Part shown: piece by piece, positions 6,957-11,619 of the stretch | Layout of the letters: every line of letters begins with the position of its first letter | How positions within the stretch are numbered: the first letter of the stretch is position 1 | NCBI GenBank assembly: GCA_900765165.1 | Contig: CAAFQR010000161.1 | Location: forward strand, 1 to 11,619 | Length of the DNA: 11,619 nt | DNA from: Veillonellaceae bacterium | GTDB taxonomy: Bacteria > Bacillota > Negativicutes > Veillonellales > Veillonellaceae | Reading direction: 5' to 3' | Position numbers and translations under genes: made by a program | Notes under the pieces: generated by a model | The model's input: the letters and a program-made list of their open reading frames with translations, nothing else | The model's database searches: none | What the model was told of the DNA's origin: nothing

Positions 6957-6985
6957 ATTATACTTTATTAAAATAAAGTTGTAAA
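6957..6985 (-). promoter_or_regulatory. Promoter of the stand-alone binding protein, with palindrome in the spacer
   Basis: On the minus strand, -35 TTTACA (6980-6985), a 17-nt spacer and -10 TATAAT (6957-6962) match the other copy. The spacer carries CTTTATTTTAATAAAG (6963-6978), with 7-bp arms and a 2-nt centre. This version is more perfect than the one at 5818-5833. Both copies can be aligned from the terminator through the promoter to the start codon. Confidence 0.75.
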
Positions 6986-7041
6986 GAGAAACATAGATAA
7001 AAATCTTTGCTAATAATGCATATGTCTTGCACTGATGGCAT

Positions 7042-7094
7042 AAAAAAAGACAACCTTAAGAAACGACTCAAAAAGCTTCGTTGCTTAAGGTTGT
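7042..7094 (-). terminator. Intrinsic terminator (copy A) after the trpS-linked membrane protein
   Basis: The stem pairs 7050-7060 with 7084-7094, then after one mismatch 7062-7066 with 7078-7082, around an 11-nt loop. On the minus strand it is followed by seven T's (7042-7048). It is the sister of the terminator at 5896-5947 and starts 15 nt after the stop codon of the 164-residue protein. Confidence 0.9.
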
Positions 7095-7108
7095 TTTATT
7101 GTTAACTG

Positions 7109-7603
7109 CTAATCATCAGTGCCATTGCCACTCCGGTCCTCGATAAGCTCCAAAAACTTAATCTTATCGCGGTACCGAACGAACTGTAGGTCGACGACAA
7201 CAATCATGATGCCGCCATCGCCGGTAGAGACATGTATTTCTTCCCAATCGGATGTAAAGCCCATAATATGCTTGTAGGGTAAAAATACATACGGTGTTTC
7301 ACCATGCCACAAATACCCCATGCGCTCTGTCATATCCACCGGACGTCGTCTTATAACTACGCCCTTTTCACATACAAAGGCCACGGCGTCGCCGAGGCGA
7401 TAAATGCGCCACAAGGCAAAGATTACCAATAGGTAATCGATTAATTGTTGCACCCACGGCACGCCTTGGCGTGCATGCCAAATCGCCACTACGGCCAAGC
7501 CACAGAACAACAGGCGACCTAACACGACTACCGGTGCATACGTGCTGATTTCTTGCTCAACTTTTCCACACGGAAAATGTTTTTCTGCTTCTACCATTGT
7601 CAT
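7109..7603 (-). CDS. Small two-helix membrane protein, possible bacterial PH-like domain
   Basis: This is a 164-residue protein that I cannot name. Residues about 24-44 (VVVLGRLLFCGLAVVAIWHA) and about 52-70 (QLIDYLLVIFALWRIYRL) are two membrane segments joined by a short turn, so both ends should face the cytoplasm. The C-terminal 90 residues are strand-rich (VAFVCEKGVVIRR, YVFLPYKHIMGF, EEIHVSTGDG, GIMIVVVDL) and end in an amphipathic helix (DKIKFLELIE). That layout recalls membrane-anchored bacterial PH (YcxB/YdbT-like) domains; this is a fold guess. The start at 7603 follows GGAGG with a 6-nt gap; a second ATG at 7597 is less well placed. It begins 49 bp after trpS without a terminator and is closed by one, so it is probably the second gene of a trpS message. 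Confidence 0.75.
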   Translation of the reverse strand: MTMVEAEKHFPCGKVEQEISTYAPVVVLGRLLFCGLAVVAIWHARQGVPWVQQLIDYLLVIFALWRIYRLGDAVAFVCEKGVVIRRRPVDMTERMGYLWHGETPYVFLPYKHIMGFTSDWEEIHVSTGDGGIMIVVVDLQFVRYRDKIKFLELIEDRSGNGTDD

Positions 7604-7652
7604 AGCACACCTCCGCCGTCCCCCAACAGGCTAAATCGGCTCACTGATGATG

Positions 7653-10587
<2,935 letters not shown>

Positions 10588-10620
10588 GTTCTGTTTCCTC
10601 CTTGAATGGAAAAAATATTA

Positions 10621-10780
10621 GTTAAGCTGAGCTCGCGTGCCAGTGCTTTGTCTCCATCGTCACCGATGGCCTTTGTCACTAACATAACGACCCGAGTCGG
10701 CCGAGAGGCATCCGCTGAGTGATTCGATACTCCTCTTCCTCGTCAACTGAAACCGGCTGTCTCCGTTCAGTACATGCGCT
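10621..10780 (-). ncRNA. glmS ribozyme (GlcN6P-activated self-cleaving riboswitch)
   Basis: The minus-strand leader of glmS has the hallmarks of this ribozyme in order. The cleavage context is A/GCGC, with predicted cut between A at 10780 and G at 10779. A P1 helix pairs ACTGAA with TTTCAGT. The invariant core GTTGACGAGG lies at 10738-10747, followed by TATCGA. GCGGATGCCTCTCGGC is at 10700-10715 (B. subtilis has GCGGATGCCTCCCGGC). The P4 domain has CCATCG-GTGA-CGATGG (10654-10669), followed by ACAAAG and closed by AGTG/CACT pairing. The core ends about 35 nt before the glmS start codon. In known examples, GlcN6P acts as a cofactor; cleavage exposes a 5'-OH end and triggers message decay. Comparison with B. 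subtilis is from memory. Confidence 0.95.
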
Positions 10781-10862
10781 ATTCGCCTTTACGAATTTGG
10801 TAACTCCTTTTGTGTGTTTCGACAGTCTTTTGGTACTCGCCGCCAGTAACAGCGTTTACCAT

Positions 10863-10886
10863 ACCCTATATTATAACTGATAGGGT
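10863..10886. promoter_or_regulatory. Inverted repeat around the glmS -10 box, possible operator
   Basis: Perfect 7-bp arms ACCCTAT (10863-10869) and ATAGGGT (10880-10886) are separated by 10 bases that include most of TATAAT. The centre-to-centre distance is 17 bp, about one and a half helical turns. One arm lies upstream of the -10 and the other at or before the transcription start, so it cannot form in the glmS RNA and would act as DNA. No regulator is identified. Confidence 0.4.
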
Positions 10887-10899
10887 CTAAAATTGTAAA
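10870..10899 (-). promoter_or_regulatory. glmS promoter
   Basis: On the minus strand, -35 TTTACA (10894-10899), an 18-nt spacer and an exact -10 TATAAT (10870-10875). Transcription would begin near 10863, giving about 83 nt before the ribozyme cleavage site. The -35 box overlaps the arm of the upstream terminator by two bases. Confidence 0.78.
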
Positions 10900-10924
10900 G
10901 CGGGGACAACATTTGCCCCCGCTT
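10898..10924 (-). terminator. Intrinsic terminator after glmM
   Basis: On the minus strand AAGCGGGGGCAA pairs with TTGTCCCCGCTT (12 pairs, one G-U) around a 3-nt loop. It is followed by TACAATTTT, an imperfect U-tract. It lies 86 nt after the glmM stop. The intervening A/T-rich stretch contains a TGTAAA/TTTACA inverted repeat (10968-10986) and nothing gene-like. Confidence 0.75.
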
Positions 10925-11010
10925 CCTTACGAAAAACAGCATTTTTCCTGCTATTTTGTATTCATCTTGTAAAATATTGCTTTACAGCTTGAAATTTGAC
11001 GTCTGTGAAA

Positions 11011-11619
11011 TTAGTCTTCACTCTGACCTTGTTCGCGCGCAATGCAATCGGCAATGGTGTGACACAAGCGTTCCAGCTGTTCCTGGTTGGAGCCTTCAGC
11101 CATAACGCGAATCAACGGTTCCGTACCGGATGCACGTACCAAGATACGACCTTCGTCGCCTAATTCGCGAGTAGCTTCGGAAATTTCAGCCTGGATAAGC
11201 GGATTGTCTTCCCAGCCCGTCTTCGTTACTACGCGAACGTTTACGAGAAGCTGCGGATATTTCGTCATAATACCAGCCAATTCAGATAACTTCTGACCGG
11301 TCTGTTTCATGATGCTCAGCATCTGCACTGCCGTAAGCAAGCCATCACCAGTGGAGTTGTAATCCAAGAAGATTACGTGGCCGGACTGTTCGCCGCCGAT
11401 GGAGTAGCCATCAGCACGCATGCGTTCCAAAACGTAGCGGTCACCAACAGCGGTCTGGCACGTTTCCATGCCTAATTCGTGGGCTGCTTTATGGAAACCG
11501 ATGTTACTCATAACGGTGCCAACGATCATATTCTTAGCCAAACGGCCCTGTTCCTTCAAATGACGAGCGCACAAGAGCATAATCTGGTCGCCATCAAGGT
11601 CATTGCCGTTTTCATCGGT
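11011..11619 (-). CDS. glmM: Phosphoglucosamine mutase, C-terminal part (5' end beyond window)
   Basis: Converts glucosamine-6-phosphate to glucosamine-1-phosphate in the cytoplasm, supplying GlmU for UDP-GlcNAc. The window holds the last 202 residues; the frame stays open to the edge, so the true start is outside. What is visible matches GlmM closely: DGDQIMLLCARHLKE, GTVMSNIGFHKA, the sugar-recognition loop GGEQSGHVI, and the C-terminal phosphate-binding loop RASGTEPLIRVMAEG. The active-site serine and the metal-binding DGDGDR loop lie in the missing part. It is upstream of glmS on the same strand but separated by a terminator and a dedicated glmS promoter, so the two genes are probably controlled separately. 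Confidence 0.96.
   Translation of the reverse strand, partial: TDENGNDLDGDQIMLLCARHLKEQGRLAKNMIVGTVMSNIGFHKAAHELGMETCQTAVGDRYVLERMRADGYSIGGEQSGHVIFLDYNSTGDGLLTAVQMLSIMKQTGQKLSELAGIMTKYPQLLVNVRVVTKTGWEDNPLIQAEISEATRELGDEGRILVRASGTEPLIRVMAEGSNQEQLERLCHTIADCIAREQGQSED

Larger units (their letters stand above)
6083..7094 (-). repeat. Tandem duplication unit A: terminator, promoter, binding-protein gene
   Basis: Partner of the unit at 4923-5947. The encoded proteins are about 83% identical by manual count (46 or so differences over about 272 aligned positions). Non-coding parts are also alignable, which argues for duplication of a whole expression unit instead of independent acquisition. Confidence 0.85.

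Noticed and set aside
10588..10780. T-box or other leader type before glmS
   Set aside because: The conserved core matches the glmS ribozyme and no T-box specifier or antiterminator bulge sequence is present.
10933..10957. Possible extra terminator (AGCA/TGCT stem with TTTTT) after glmM
   Set aside because: The stem is only four pairs; the GC-rich hairpin at 10898-10924 is the better terminator.
10968..10986. TGTAAA-7-TTTACA inverted repeat after the glmM stop
   Set aside because: It is short and AT-rich, with no promoter or gene next to it; chance is likely.

Overview
The window is a compact stretch of bacterial chromosome in which every recognisable gene lies on the minus strand, so transcription runs from the high-coordinate end to position 1. 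Good Shine-Dalgarno sites, TATAAT-type promoters, intrinsic terminators and a glmS ribozyme point to Bacillota. The codon use, the lipoprotein-anchored amino-acid transporter and the moderate GC content would suit a diderm Negativicutes lineage (Veillonella, Dialister or Negativicoccus-like). That last step is a guess from general impression, not shown by the sequence.

Layout in transcription order. (1) 11619-10588: the 3' part of glmM (phosphoglucosamine mutase, cut by the window edge) and a strong terminator. Then comes a 423-bp gap holding the glmS promoter, an inverted repeat bracketing its -10 box, and a glmS self-cleaving ribozyme. (2) 10587-7109: glmS, a GC-rich terminator hairpin, trpS, and a small two-helix membrane protein of unknown role, closed by a terminator. 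(3) 7094-2126: an amino-acid uptake locus. It has two closely related family-3 solute-binding lipoproteins, each with its own promoter and each preceded by a copy of the same terminator. The second copy is followed by a polar-amino-acid permease, an ATPase, and an unrecognised secreted 416-residue protein. (4) 2125-1: a UspA-family stress protein, a terminator, and most of a DUF2157-type multi-spanning membrane protein that runs off the window.

How the parts work together. GlmS makes glucosamine-6-phosphate (GlcN6P) and GlmM converts it to glucosamine-1-phosphate for peptidoglycan precursors. The ribozyme in the glmS leader lets GlcN6P shut off its own synthesis. In the ABC locus, either binding lipoprotein could feed one permease/ATPase pair. 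The two proteins are about 83% identical by manual alignment, but their differences cluster in segments near the expected ligand cleft.

The most interesting less-expected signals are regulatory. A palindrome fills the -35/-10 spacer of both duplicated binding-protein promoters. An exact-consensus promoter (TTGACA-17-TATAAT) runs straight into a terminator, predicting a transcript of about 65 nt. An inverted repeat brackets the glmS -10 box. A secreted orphan protein is built into the transporter operon. No mobile element, CRISPR array, tRNA or rRNA was seen. I did not find a wholly new multi-gene system.
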